Shown piece by piece: positions 7,838 to 15,529 of a DNA stretch of 37,804 nt. The position numbers and the translations under genes are program-made. The stretch covers positions 1-37,804 of the forward strand of contig JAFLSR010000020.1 of assembly GCA_022510845.1 (NCBI GenBank). Direction: 5' to 3'. The notes under the pieces are model-generated. The model saw nothing but the letters and a program-made list of their open reading frames with translations, ran no database searches and was not told the DNA's origin. Within the stretch, counting starts at the first letter, position 1. The number at the start of each line of letters is the position of its first letter. The DNA is from Treponema sp. Lineage in GTDB: Bacteria; Spirochaetota; Spirochaetia; Treponematales; Treponemataceae.

Positions 7838-8416
7838 ATGCCTGAATTGTTGAAAATATTTTTGAAATCGATGCTCGTGGACAATGTGATTTTGGTGCAA
7901 TATTTAGCCCTGTGTCCTTTTATGGGAATGACGAGCGACACTGGAAAATCGGCGGGAATGGGACTTGCCACGTCGTTTGTCATCTTGCTTGCCACCGCAG
8001 TTACATATCCGATTTATTATTGCGTTTTGGTTCCGCTCAATTTGAAATTCTTGCAGACGCTGATTTTCATTTTGGTGATTGCGTCGCTCGTGCAACTTGT
8101 GGAATTCTATCTGAAAAAATCCGCGCCTGCCCTTTACAGCGCGATGGGTGTCTACCTTGCGCTCATCACTACGAACTGCGCGGTGCTTGCCATAACGCTC
8201 AACTGCATTTCCAAAGGCTACGGCTACGCGCAGTCAATCGTCTATGCGGCGGGAAGTGCGGGTGGCTTTGTGCTTTCGATGGTGATTATGGCTGGAATCC
8301 GCGAGCGAATGCGTGTTTCCGCCGTGCCGAAATTCCTCAAAGGCAATTCGAGCCTTTTCATAACGGCGGCGCTTTTGTCGCTTTCGTTCATGGGATTTAA
8401 AGGACTGATCAATTAG
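7838..8416 (+). CDS. rnfA: Rnf complex membrane subunit RnfA
   Basis: RnfA is an integral membrane subunit homologous to RnfE and NqrE; together they hold the intramembrane iron-sulfur site in the ion-translocating core. The 192-residue protein has about six membrane helices and the motifs VDNVILVQYLALCPFMGMT (15-33) and YLALITTNCAVLA, with the conserved cysteines in both half-repeats. The frame is open upstream to 7751, but that part lies inside hairpins C and D; AGGAG at 7828-7832, five bases before ATG 7838, fixes the start and matches the usual family length. Unlike the tightly overlapped C-D-G-E genes, rnfA is separated from rnfE by 205 bp of hairpins. Confidence 0.95.
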   Translation: MPELLKIFLKSMLVDNVILVQYLALCPFMGMTSDTGKSAGMGLATSFVILLATAVTYPIYYCVLVPLNLKFLQTLIFILVIASLVQLVEFYLKKSAPALYSAMGVYLALITTNCAVLAITLNCISKGYGYAQSIVYAAGSAGGFVLSMVIMAGIRERMRVSAVPKFLKGNSSLFITAALLSLSFMGFKGLIN

Positions 8417-8445
8417 ATTTATGCGGAAGATTACGAGGTGAATCG

Positions 8446-9246
8446 ATGAATGTGATTTTGATTACGATTGCGGTGGCGTTCGCGCTCGCTTTTTTGCTTG
8501 GACTTTTGCTCGGCGTTTTCAAAAAAATTTTTGCCGTGCCCGTGAACGAAACGGCGGTAAAAGTGCGCGAGACATTGCCAGGCGCGAATTGCGGCGGATG
8601 CGGATTTCCCGGATGTGATGGCTATGCGGCAGCTGTGGCGGAAGGAACTGCCGAACCGAATTTGTGCGCGCCGGGAGGGGCTTCCGTTGCGTCTTCCATC
8701 GCAAAAATTTTGGGCAAAGAAGCGAGCATCGTAAAAAAAGCCGCAGTGGTGTGCTGCCGCGGCACGAATGCCTGCGCGCAATCTCGCGGAAAATACAAGG
8801 GCGTTCAGACTTGCGCGGCAGCCGTCCAAGCAATCAACGGCACAAAAATGTGCGCGTTCGGATGTTCGGGCTTCGGCGACTGCGTGGCGGCGTGCAAATT
8901 CTCTGCAATCAAAATCGGGCCGGAAGGCATTCCCGTAATTGACGAAAATCTGTGCGCCGGCTGCGGAGGCTGCGTCAAAGCCTGCCCCAAACATTTGATT
9001 TCAGTTTTGGAAACGCAGAAAAAAATCGCCGTCGCGCTTTGCAAAAATCGCAGCGACAACAAGCCTTCGATTTTGAAAAATTGCAAGAACGGATGCATCA
9101 AATGCGGCAAGTGCGAAAAAATGTGCGAATTCGGCGCAATCAAATTGCAAGACGGAGTTCCCGCGATTGACGCGCAAAAATGCACCGCCTGCGGAAAGTG
9201 TGTCGAAGGCTGTCCGACGCACGTATTGACAATTTTCCCATTTTAG
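8446..9246 (+). CDS. rnfB: Rnf complex ferredoxin-oxidising subunit RnfB, multi-cluster form
   Basis: RnfB accepts electrons from reduced ferredoxin. The 266-residue protein has an N-terminal membrane helix (about 3-25), the Fe-S domain LPGANCGGCGFPGCDGYA with cysteines at 49, 52, 57 and 74, and then four further 4Fe-4S sites: C136/140/146/150, C170/173/176/180, C217/220/223/227 and C246/249/252/256. E. coli RnfB (about 192 residues) carries fewer clusters; the longer multi-cluster form is typical of clostridial-type complexes. GAGGTG precedes the ATG. As last gene of the operon, the order C-D-G-E-A-B is complete, so the complex is likely functional. Confidence 0.96.
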   Translation: MNVILITIAVAFALAFLLGLLLGVFKKIFAVPVNETAVKVRETLPGANCGGCGFPGCDGYAAAVAEGTAEPNLCAPGGASVASSIAKILGKEASIVKKAAVVCCRGTNACAQSRGKYKGVQTCAAAVQAINGTKMCAFGCSGFGDCVAACKFSAIKIGPEGIPVIDENLCAGCGGCVKACPKHLISVLETQKKIAVALCKNRSDNKPSILKNCKNGCIKCGKCEKMCEFGAIKLQDGVPAIDAQKCTACGKCVEGCPTHVLTIFPF

Positions 9247-9260
9247 GTGATAATAGAAAT

Positions 9261-10802
9261 ATGGCTAAAAATCAAAACTTCTTCGCAAAGTTGTTTTCCT
9301 CGCTTTTCAATTCGAGCGATCCCGAAGCCGACAAAAAGCGAAGGCTCAAAGTAATTTCAAAAAATCTTTCCAGGTCGAAATACCATTTTTATAAAAACGA
9401 CGAAGCCCAGCCCACGCTCGCGAAATTTATGTACGACATCTACAAGGCGATTTTTCCTGCAAAGGCGATGTTCATGGCGCAGGACAATCCAAACCGCATC
9501 AAGCACATGATTGTGAACTATTCGCTTGACGAAAAGAGTCACGAAATTCTTGACGCTCTTACCGAAGAAGCCATCAACGAAGCGGTGAAAAAATCAACTG
9601 TGGAAAAAGTCAAAGTTCAAGTTCAGAAAAACATAGAAAATATGATGCAGATTTTTACGACGGAAAAAATCGCTCAGCTTGAGGCACTTTACAGAAAAGT
9701 GGCGATGTTCAGGAATTTCTGCACCTATGACTTTTTCTTTATTTTGAAGAAATTCGCTTCCACGCTCCGTGAAGGCGATTTTGAAATTAAGCCAGAATTC
9801 AACAAGATAAACGGCGAATATATCGGCGAGGATTTGAAGGATTTCATCGCCGTGGCTTATGTTTTTCCCGAGCGTGAAGATTGGAGCGACCTGATAAAAT
9901 TTTTCAAGGCAGTGAAAGGTTCGGAACCCGTTACGCTCAATGTGTGGAACAAAGTCGTGAACCGCGTGAACTCCGTGAAAAATTCGCGCGTGCTTGAAAT
10001 GCTGATTCAACTGGCGACAAAAAATCCCGACTATGTTCCCGAATACAATTTTTCCGAAGAGCCAATCGTTGACGCTTTCATCGAAAAAATTCGCAACGAT
10101 GCTGAAAAGACAATCAATTCGATTGCCGCCACACAACAGAACAATAAAATCGACGATTTGCTGAACCAGATTTTCGGCACTACTGCTATAGACAGGCTTT
10201 CGAACTACACTGCCGCGAACAGCGCGATTTACGAGCGCAAGAATGTTGGCTCGTTCGAATATGTGAACGAGTTGAATTATTACAAGGCATACCTGCTCGA
10301 TTTCGTGAAAAAAGATGTTCGCGAATTTTCCGATTTGGTTTTGGTGCGCGGCACTTGGTCCACGCAGGCACTTTCCACGCCGATGTCAGACGCATACCAC
10401 GCGCTCATCGATTCGAGCGAGGCACTTTTGGCGTTCGATGCGAAAATCGCGGAAAACGCGGAAGTGGGAGTGAAGTTGAAGAATCACATGCCGAGCGTGG
10501 ATCGCGGAAAAGAGGCTCGAAACATTGTCGGAACGATTATTTCCGATTTGAACGAGGAAGCGAAAAAACTTTGCATTGAGGGCACAAAAAATCTCATAAT
10601 CATCGCGAAGACCACTAAGACACTGCTTGAAGATTATGCAAGACCCACCGGCGAAGTAATCATAAATTGGAAAGAACTGGACAGGTTTTCCGACCATCCG
10701 ATAAAAGAGTGGGGCGTGGAAATCTACAAGAGCATATACCTTTTTGTGAATTTGATGCAAAGTTGTTTAGGCGGCGCGACATCGGAGCATAGCGAAAACT
10801 AG
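9261..10802 (+). CDS. Uncharacterised 513-residue cytoplasmic protein
   Basis: I do not recognise this protein with confidence; it may belong to a spirochaete-restricted domain-of-unknown-function family. It has no signal peptide or membrane segment, is mostly helical and charged, and begins with a basic-hydrophobic stretch (MAKNQNFFAKLFSSLF) that could be an amphipathic helix. No nucleotide-binding or metal-binding motif is visible. The ATG at 9261 is preceded by AGGTGA at about ten bases; the frame is open to 9180, but that part overlaps the end of rnfB. It follows rnfB by 14 bp, so it is probably transcribed with the rnf operon, though a role in Rnf is only a guess. Its stop codon overlaps that of the convergent thioesterase gene within a single CTAG. 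Confidence 0.8.
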   Translation: MAKNQNFFAKLFSSLFNSSDPEADKKRRLKVISKNLSRSKYHFYKNDEAQPTLAKFMYDIYKAIFPAKAMFMAQDNPNRIKHMIVNYSLDEKSHEILDALTEEAINEAVKKSTVEKVKVQVQKNIENMMQIFTTEKIAQLEALYRKVAMFRNFCTYDFFFILKKFASTLREGDFEIKPEFNKINGEYIGEDLKDFIAVAYVFPEREDWSDLIKFFKAVKGSEPVTLNVWNKVVNRVNSVKNSRVLEMLIQLATKNPDYVPEYNFSEEPIVDAFIEKIRNDAEKTINSIAATQQNNKIDDLLNQIFGTTAIDRLSNYTAANSAIYERKNVGSFEYVNELNYYKAYLLDFVKKDVREFSDLVLVRGTWSTQALSTPMSDAYHALIDSSEALLAFDAKIAENAEVGVKLKNHMPSVDRGKEARNIVGTIISDLNEEAKKLCIEGTKNLIIIAKTTKTLLEDYARPTGEVIINWKELDRFSDHPIKEWGVEIYKSIYLFVNLMQSCLGGATSEHSEN

Positions 10803-11215
10803 TCGGCGTTGGGGGCTTTTTCTGGGAAAAGGCCTTCCACGATGAATTCTTTTGGAATGCGAGTGGGGCGGCCGTCCTTGTTCACGCTTGCCCAAGTTAC
10901 TTTCGCTTCCACGCAAACTGTTCCGTCTGCCTTGCGAATGGTTTGCGCCAAAGTGCCTCGGACCGCGCCTGTTTCGACTGGCTCTACTTCCACAAAAAGT
11001 TCGTCATCCAAATATGCGCTCGCCTTGTAGTGAATGTCGATGTGCGAAATGTATAAAAAATATCCTGCCGCGACAAATCCTTTGTAGTCGAATTTTATTC
11101 CGCGCAAAAATTCCATTCTGCCAAATTCGAGGAAGTTCACGTAGACGGCGTTGTTCACATGGTTGTAGGAATCGCATTCGTAGGTGCGCACGGTGAGGCG
11201 CGATGTGATTTTCAT
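10799..11215 (-). CDS. Acyl-CoA thioesterase, YbgC/4HBT hotdog family
   Basis: The 138-residue protein is a single hotdog domain of the 4-hydroxybenzoyl-CoA/YbgC thioesterase type. The signature is RTYECDSYNHVNNAVYVNFLEFGRMEFL (residues 10-37), in which the family's catalytic aspartate and the HVNNAxYxxxxE motif are visible; the IDIHYKASAYLDDEL strand also fits. It would hydrolyse a short acyl-CoA or acyl-ACP; the substrate cannot be told. It is a single gene, convergent with the 513-residue gene. Both stops are read from CTAG at 10799-10802, with no room for a terminator between them. Confidence 0.87.
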   Translation of the reverse strand: MKITSRLTVRTYECDSYNHVNNAVYVNFLEFGRMEFLRGIKFDYKGFVAAGYFLYISHIDIHYKASAYLDDELFVEVEPVETGAVRGTLAQTIRKADGTVCVEAKVTWASVNKDGRPTRIPKEFIVEGLFPEKAPNAD

Positions 11216-11253
11216 AAAATCATTCTAGCACGATTTTGCGCGCAAGGCAAGAC

Positions 11254-11862
11254 TCAATTTTTCAAAACCGAATCCACCAATTGTTTGAATGAACTGTCTT
11301 GAAGCACGCCGCCAGTTTCGAGATGCGCGTTTATCGAAAAAATGCCGTCCGCGTCCTGGCAAATCACTTCGGACGAAGCGGGCGTGATGGACATTGCCTT
11401 TGCCAAAAGCGATTTTTTGCTAGGCTCGTTTTTTTTGTTCGCGAGGAAATCTTCTTCGCCGAAATTTGGAATGGCAATAGAAAAATTCATCGAAGAGTCT
11501 TTTTCGTTTTCGTTTGAATCAAAGCCCTGAATGTTTCTTAGTTTTATCGCCGCCTGCAAAAGCCCGCCTTTTTTGGACGCGGGATTCACGGCGAAAAAAT
11601 TCTGCGAAATGTCTTCACGTATGTCGAATTTTTCTTTGGGCAAGGGAGAGCCGCTTTTGGCTTGTGGAGAGGAAGCCGTGCTTTCTTTTTCGATTTGACC
11701 TATGGGAATTTCTTGCACTGGCGGCTCGTTTTTTCCGATTTCCGCGATTTCTTTTGCCAAATCGATTTCGTCTTCCCATTCAAAGATTTCTTCTAATTCG
11801 CCGACTTCTTCCGGCTTTTTTGAATCCGCAGAAGAAAAATTTTTTGCAGGAAAGTCTTGCAT
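11254..11862 (-). CDS. Acidic low-complexity protein, function unknown
   Basis: No family is recognisable. The 202-residue protein has an acidic, disordered-looking N-terminal half (LEEIFEWEDEIDLAKEIAEIG, then Ser/Pro/Lys-rich sequence) and a more ordered C-terminal part (SEVICQDADGIFSINAHLETG, residues about 165-185). No signal peptide or membrane helix is seen. The open frame continues to 12312, but upstream sequence is the hairpin-rich gap and has no protein character. The ATG at 11862 has GGAGGG six bases upstream (a second, out-of-frame ATG lies between). It is flanked by the thioesterase gene and a long repeat-bearing gap. It could be a small regulatory or structural protein; nothing here says which. 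Confidence 0.65.
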   Translation of the reverse strand: MQDFPAKNFSSADSKKPEEVGELEEIFEWEDEIDLAKEIAEIGKNEPPVQEIPIGQIEKESTASSPQAKSGSPLPKEKFDIREDISQNFFAVNPASKKGGLLQAAIKLRNIQGFDSNENEKDSSMNFSIAIPNFGEEDFLANKKNEPSKKSLLAKAMSITPASSEVICQDADGIFSINAHLETGGVLQDSSFKQLVDSVLKN

Positions 11863-12054
11863 ATCATGCCCTCCGCAAACGCCACTGGATTTTGTAACAT
11901 TATGCGCCGACGCTCTGCGCCGGACTTTGTTGGTTCGCAATATGGATGCGAGCCAAATTTTTCGCCTTTGTTTTAAGTTATCGGAATTTCTGCAAGATAT
12001 TTTAGTACGGATTTTCCGGGGCGGAAAAATGCGGGGGATTGGGGGCGTGTCCCG

Positions 12055-12103
12055 CGAGTTTTTGTGCGTAGAGCAAAAACTCGTTAGCAAGCCGAAGGCT
12101 TGC
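12055..12103 (+). repeat. Hairpin module: CGAGTTTTTG stem plus AGCAAGC stem
   Basis: CGAGTTTTTG (12055-12064) pairs with CAAAAACTCG (12074-12083); GCAAGCC (12087-12093) then pairs with GGCTTGC (12097-12103) around GAA. The same two modules recur near 22540-22626 and, nested, at 30566-30614. Confidence 0.75.
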
Positions 12104-12211
12104 GTCGGGAAGGGGTAGGACGCAACGAAGTGCGGGCGCAGGGAATGTTCAAAATAGCGCCTAGTTTGCGTCGCAATTTTGAACTGCGAGTTTTGAAAAA
12201 AACTCGTGTAT

Positions 12212-12290
12212 ACATTGCGATTTTTCACTTTGTTGTAAAATCGCGTTTTCAAAGTTTTCATAAAATTGAAATTTCTGAAAACTTTGAAAA
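12212..12290 (+). repeat. Dispersed hairpin repeat, copy B
   Basis: GCGATTTT (12217-12224) pairs with AAAATCGC (12237-12244) around a CACTTTGTTG-type loop; a perfect 14-bp stem follows, TTTTCAAAGTTTTC (12246-12259) with GAAAACTTTGAAAA (12277-12290). The reverse complement of this copy matches copy D at 25969-26061 over both hairpins, including TTTCAGAAATTTCAATTTT. Confidence 0.8.
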
Positions 12291-12320
12291 TCAAGGAAGG
12301 CTTTCCCCTCAAAAGCGAAC

Positions 12321-12349
12321 TTGCAATTTTCGATGGATTTCGATATACT
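12321..12349 (+). promoter_or_regulatory. prfB: Predicted sigma-70-type promoter of prfB
   Basis: TTGCAA (-35, 12321-12326), exactly 17 bp, then TATACT (-10, 12344-12349). Transcription would begin near 12356, about 68 bases before the prfB ATG, which has GGGGGG as ribosome binding site. Confidence 0.75.
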
Positions 12350-12423
12350 TATTGTGGTTAAATTTGAAATTTTAAAAAGTGCTGTGCGTTTTTGATTCGC
12401 ATCGCGCGTTTACGGGGGGAATT

Positions 12424-13552
12424 ATGCTGGAAGATTTGAAGCAGCCTATAGCCGAATTGAAAGAAAATATCCTCAACGTTTGGGGGCGTCTTTGACGCGG
12501 ACTCGGTTTACAAAAAAATCGCGGAGCAGGAAGAACTGACTTCGCAGCCGAATTTTTGGGACGATGCGAAGGCTGCCCAAAAGGTGGTGAGCCGGATAAA
12601 AATTCTCAAAGGGCGCGTCGAGCCGTGGAAGGACCTCAAGGCGCAGATGGACGATATTGAGGCGCTTTATGAACTTGCGCTGGAATCTGGCGAGCAGGGC
12701 GAGGAAAGCGAAATCAGGGAGCAACTGCAAGACGCGCAGAAAAAGTTCGAGCACGAAAGCCGCATGAGCCTTCTTTCGGGCGAAGTGGATTCGTCTTCGG
12801 CGTTTCTCACGATTCATTCTGGCGCGGGCGGCACGGAGGCTGAGGACTGGGCGTTTATGCTCAGCAGGATGTATTCGCGTTGGGCGGAACGCCGCGGGTT
12901 CAAACTTGAGACAGTCGATATTCTTGAAGCCGAGGGCGGAATCAAATCGGTTACGTTTCAAATCGAAGGCGAATATGTCTACGGCTATTTGAAGGGCGAG
13001 GCGGGAATCCATCGCCTTGTGCGAATAAGCCCGTTCGATGCGAATGCGCGGCGGCACACTTCGTTTGCGAGCGTCTATGTGTTTCCGGTTTTGGACGATA
13101 CGATTGAAGTGGAAATCCGCCCGGAAGATTTGCGCGTGGACACTTACCGCGCCGGCGGCAAGGGAGGCCAGCACGTCAACAAGACTGATTCTGCCGTGCG
13201 GTTTACGCACTTGCCTACGGGAATTGTCGTGGCGTGCCAAACCGAGCGCAGCCAGCTTATGAACCGCGCCACTGCGATGTCGATTTTGAAGTCCAAACTT
13301 TACGAATATTACCGCGAGCAGAAGGAAAAGGAGACCGCCAAATTCGGCGCGGAAAAAAAGGATATCTCATGGGGCAATCAGATTCGCTCGTATGTTTTTC
13401 AGCCTTATACGATGGTGAAGGATTTGCGTACGCGCGAGGAGACGGGAAACATTCAGGCGGTGATGGACGGCGACATCGACCAGTTTATCGAAGCGTATTT
13501 GAACGCCGTCTGGAAAGGATTGCCGCTCGATGCGGAAGAGGCGGACGATTAA
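12424..13552 (+). CDS. prfB: Peptide chain release factor 2, programmed +1 frameshift
   Basis: RF2 recognises UGA and UAA stop codons and triggers peptide release. Translation begins at ATG 12424 and runs 23 codons to CTT, followed by an in-frame TGA at 12493-12495; a +1 slip (CTT TGA C to CTT T GAC) continues as LDADSVYKKIAEQEE and on to 13552, giving 375 residues. The slip site has the classic layout: GGGGG at 12482-12486, three bases, then CTT-TGA-C. The anticodon-like tripeptide SPF (202-204, in VRISPFDANARRHTS) and catalytic GGQ (247-249, in AGGKGGQHVNK) are at the expected places, close to E. coli RF2 (SPF 205-207, GGQ 250-252). The frameshift lets RF2 set its own level: scarce RF2 means slow termination at the UGA and more shifting. 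It is not a broken gene. Confidence 0.97.
12482..12496 (+). promoter_or_regulatory. prfB: RF2 autoregulatory frameshift site
   Basis: GGGGG, CGT, CTT-TGA-C: an internal Shine-Dalgarno three bases before the slippery CTT and the UGA codon with a following C, which is a poor termination context. This matches the known prfB signal (E. coli AGG-GGG-TAT-CTT-TGA-C). Confidence 0.95.
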
Positions 13553-13585
13553 GCAACTTGTTGCGGTGCGGACGAGACGCGCCAT

Positions 13586-13607
13586 GATTTTTCACTTCGC
13601 TGTGAAA
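13586..13607 (+). repeat. Fragment of the dispersed hairpin repeat
   Basis: GATTTTTCACTT here is identical to 12219-12230 in copy B, and TTTCAC (13590-13595) pairs with GTGAAA (13602-13607). It lies about 50 bp upstream of the next gene. Confidence 0.45.
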
Positions 13608-13655
13608 CGGATTTTAAGCAGGAAGAAAGTTTCGACTTTTCCTGATGAAAATAAT

Positions 13656-15398
13656 ATGAAGTTTCATTTGAGTTTGCGTTTTACGCGATGGGCTTTTATT
13701 TTTACGATTCTCGTTTTTTTGTGCGCGAATGTGTTTTGCGAAGAGACTGCGGACGAGGCGTGGATTCTTGCGGCGCAAAAATTTGAAATCGAAGAGCACA
13801 AAAATAATCCTGCCGCGCTTGAGTCTGCCGCATCTACGATTCCGAAATTGATTTTGGAGCAGATTTCGCTTGATACAAAGCGCACGATTTTGCGCGACGA
13901 GCAGATTTCGCAAAAATTGGATTCGCTTTTGACGGAGCGGCTTTCGCTTTTTTTGGACTTGAGCAAGGAAATGAAATCTCGCGACGCGCTCATTCTGAAC
14001 AACTACACGATGTTTGAATATCGGGACGCGCTCAAGGCGCAGGAAAAAAAAATCGATGAGGTTCAAAAAAAAATCGACGCGAACTTGAAGGCGCAGGAAG
14101 AGGCTCTTCTTCCAGGAGCGGCAAAGGCAAAAGGCTTTCGAAAAACGAAAAAGATTTGGGAGCTTCCTTCAAAAAATGTGTCGCTTTACAAGCAGGATTC
14201 GGAAAGCCTTTTTTCTTCGAGCGACGCTTCCAAAAATGACGGCGTGGATTCATGGGCGTTTGCGAAGGAAATTGAGCAGGCAAAAATTTCGGGGCTTGTT
14301 CGTGGCTCGCTTGTTTCTTATGGAAACTATTTGAGCGTGACGGCGGAACTCGATATTTTTCCGGGCGCGAAAAAAGCCGCTTCCGTTACCGAGGTGGGGG
14401 CTTTGAGCGATGTCCGCCAGATTGCAAAGAACATTGCGTTCGCGCTTTTGCCGAAAATTGCGAATGCGATGCCGGTGGAAATTGAGTTCAGGATTTCTCC
14501 TGAATCTGCGGCGAAAAACGCGACGCTCACGATTGACAGCGTTGTGTATCGGCCTGTCCCTGAAAAAATTTCGCTTGATTCTGGAATGCATTCGGTTTCG
14601 GTGGATGCAGAAGGCTTCGCGCGCGAAAGTTTTTTGTATGATTTTTCGGAGCAACGAAAATTTTTGGTTGAAGCGAATCTCCGCGAAGAATCCAAAGGCG
14701 AGATCAAACTGGCTTTGAGCCGCTTTGTTCCGGGCACTATGTTTTTTGACGGAAAATTTGCGGGCGAGTCGAGCGCGAGCGACTTTGTGAAAGTTCCGCT
14801 CAAAGTGAACGGCAACACGGTGTTCGGATATTTTGAAGGAACTGTAAAGGACAAGAACGCGCCCGACGGCGAGCGAAGCGAAACGATGTTTATGATGATT
14901 CCTTCGGATTTGATGGTGGACAGCGCGGAGTTGGAAACTAAATTGCGCGTGTTCGATGTGAGCAAGAATATCGACAAAAGGCGAAAGATGCTGTATCTTT
15001 CTTATAGTGCGCTTTTGGTTTCGCTGCCGTTCATGTTTTATTCTTACGGCAAATTTTCGTCATACCAAAACAGTTATTCGCTTGGCTACGAAAATATTTC
15101 TAGAAGCGATGTTGAACGCTATCGGAATCTTTCGTTGGTAGGAATCGGGCTTGTTTCTGCTTGCGGCGCATGGATGCTGGGCGAACTTGTTGCGTATTTG
15201 ATTGCGGTGGACAAGATTCTTCCTCCGAAAGCGAAAAAAATCAAAAGCAGGACGCTGCGAAAAATGGAAGCCGAGCGCGAACTTGAGGCGATGCGTTTGC
15301 TCGGAGAAACAAAGGCATCTCAGTCGGACGAGGAAGCCGAAGCGGAGATTTCGCAAGACGATTCGGATTTGAAAAGTGAAGAGGTTGATGCGGAGTGA
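13656..15398 (+). CDS. Exported membrane protein with PEGA-like domain
   Basis: The 580-residue protein has an N-terminal signal sequence or anchor (about 8-28, RWAFIFTILVFLCANVFCEE), a long region with coiled-coil character (residues about 100-150, KAQEKKIDEVQKKIDANLKAQEE), a PEGA-like beta domain (about 270-345, containing ISLDSGMHSVSVDAEGFARE), and two membrane helices near the C-terminus (about 443-462 and 492-517), followed by a charged acidic tail. PEGA domains are common in surface and envelope proteins. No enzyme motif is seen. I used the ATG giving the signal peptide; the frame is open to 13530, overlapping prfB. No clear ribosome binding site precedes the ATG. It lies between prfB and ftsY; function unknown, envelope role inferred. 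Confidence 0.72.
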   Translation: MKFHLSLRFTRWAFIFTILVFLCANVFCEETADEAWILAAQKFEIEEHKNNPAALESAASTIPKLILEQISLDTKRTILRDEQISQKLDSLLTERLSLFLDLSKEMKSRDALILNNYTMFEYRDALKAQEKKIDEVQKKIDANLKAQEEALLPGAAKAKGFRKTKKIWELPSKNVSLYKQDSESLFSSSDASKNDGVDSWAFAKEIEQAKISGLVRGSLVSYGNYLSVTAELDIFPGAKKAASVTEVGALSDVRQIAKNIAFALLPKIANAMPVEIEFRISPESAAKNATLTIDSVVYRPVPEKISLDSGMHSVSVDAEGFARESFLYDFSEQRKFLVEANLREESKGEIKLALSRFVPGTMFFDGKFAGESSASDFVKVPLKVNGNTVFGYFEGTVKDKNAPDGERSETMFMMIPSDLMVDSAELETKLRVFDVSKNIDKRRKMLYLSYSALLVSLPFMFYSYGKFSSYQNSYSLGYENISRSDVERYRNLSLVGIGLVSACGAWMLGELVAYLIAVDKILPPKAKKIKSRTLRKMEAERELEAMRLLGETKASQSDEEAEAEISQDDSDLKSEEVDAE

Positions 15399-15429
15399 AA
15401 ACTGGATTTCACTTGCAGTGGTAAAAACT

Positions 15430-15506
15430 CGTTTATGTACTGCGGTTTTGTACTCTGTTGCAAAGCCGCGTTTGCGACAATGAAAAAAACTTGAAACTTT
15501 TTTCAT
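15430..15506 (+). repeat. Dispersed hairpin repeat, copy C
   Basis: ACTCGTTTATGTACTGCGGTTTT parallels the start of copy B; GCGGTTTT (15442-15449) pairs with AAAGCCGC (15462-15469, one wobble), with an ACTCTGTTGC loop. A second hairpin, ATGAAAAAA (15480-15488) with TTTTTTCAT (15498-15506), ends just before the ftsY ribosome binding site. Confidence 0.75.
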
Positions 15507-15529
15507 CGCCAAAATATATGGAGACGGAA

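Larger units (their letters stand above)
11863..12423. other. Repeat-rich gap upstream of prfB
   Basis: This 561-bp stretch has no convincing gene. It holds, left to right, a CGAGTTTTTG hairpin and an AGCAAGCC hairpin (12055-12103), a GTTCAAAAT stem (12147-12155 with 12176-12184), a CGAGTTTT stem with a GAAA loop (12187-12206), copy B of the dispersed repeat (12212-12290), and the prfB promoter (12321-12349). Confidence 0.75.

Noticed and set aside
12493..12495. In-frame TGA early in prfB as a sign of a pseudogene
   Set aside because: It is the programmed frameshift site, with internal Shine-Dalgarno and CTT-TGA-C.
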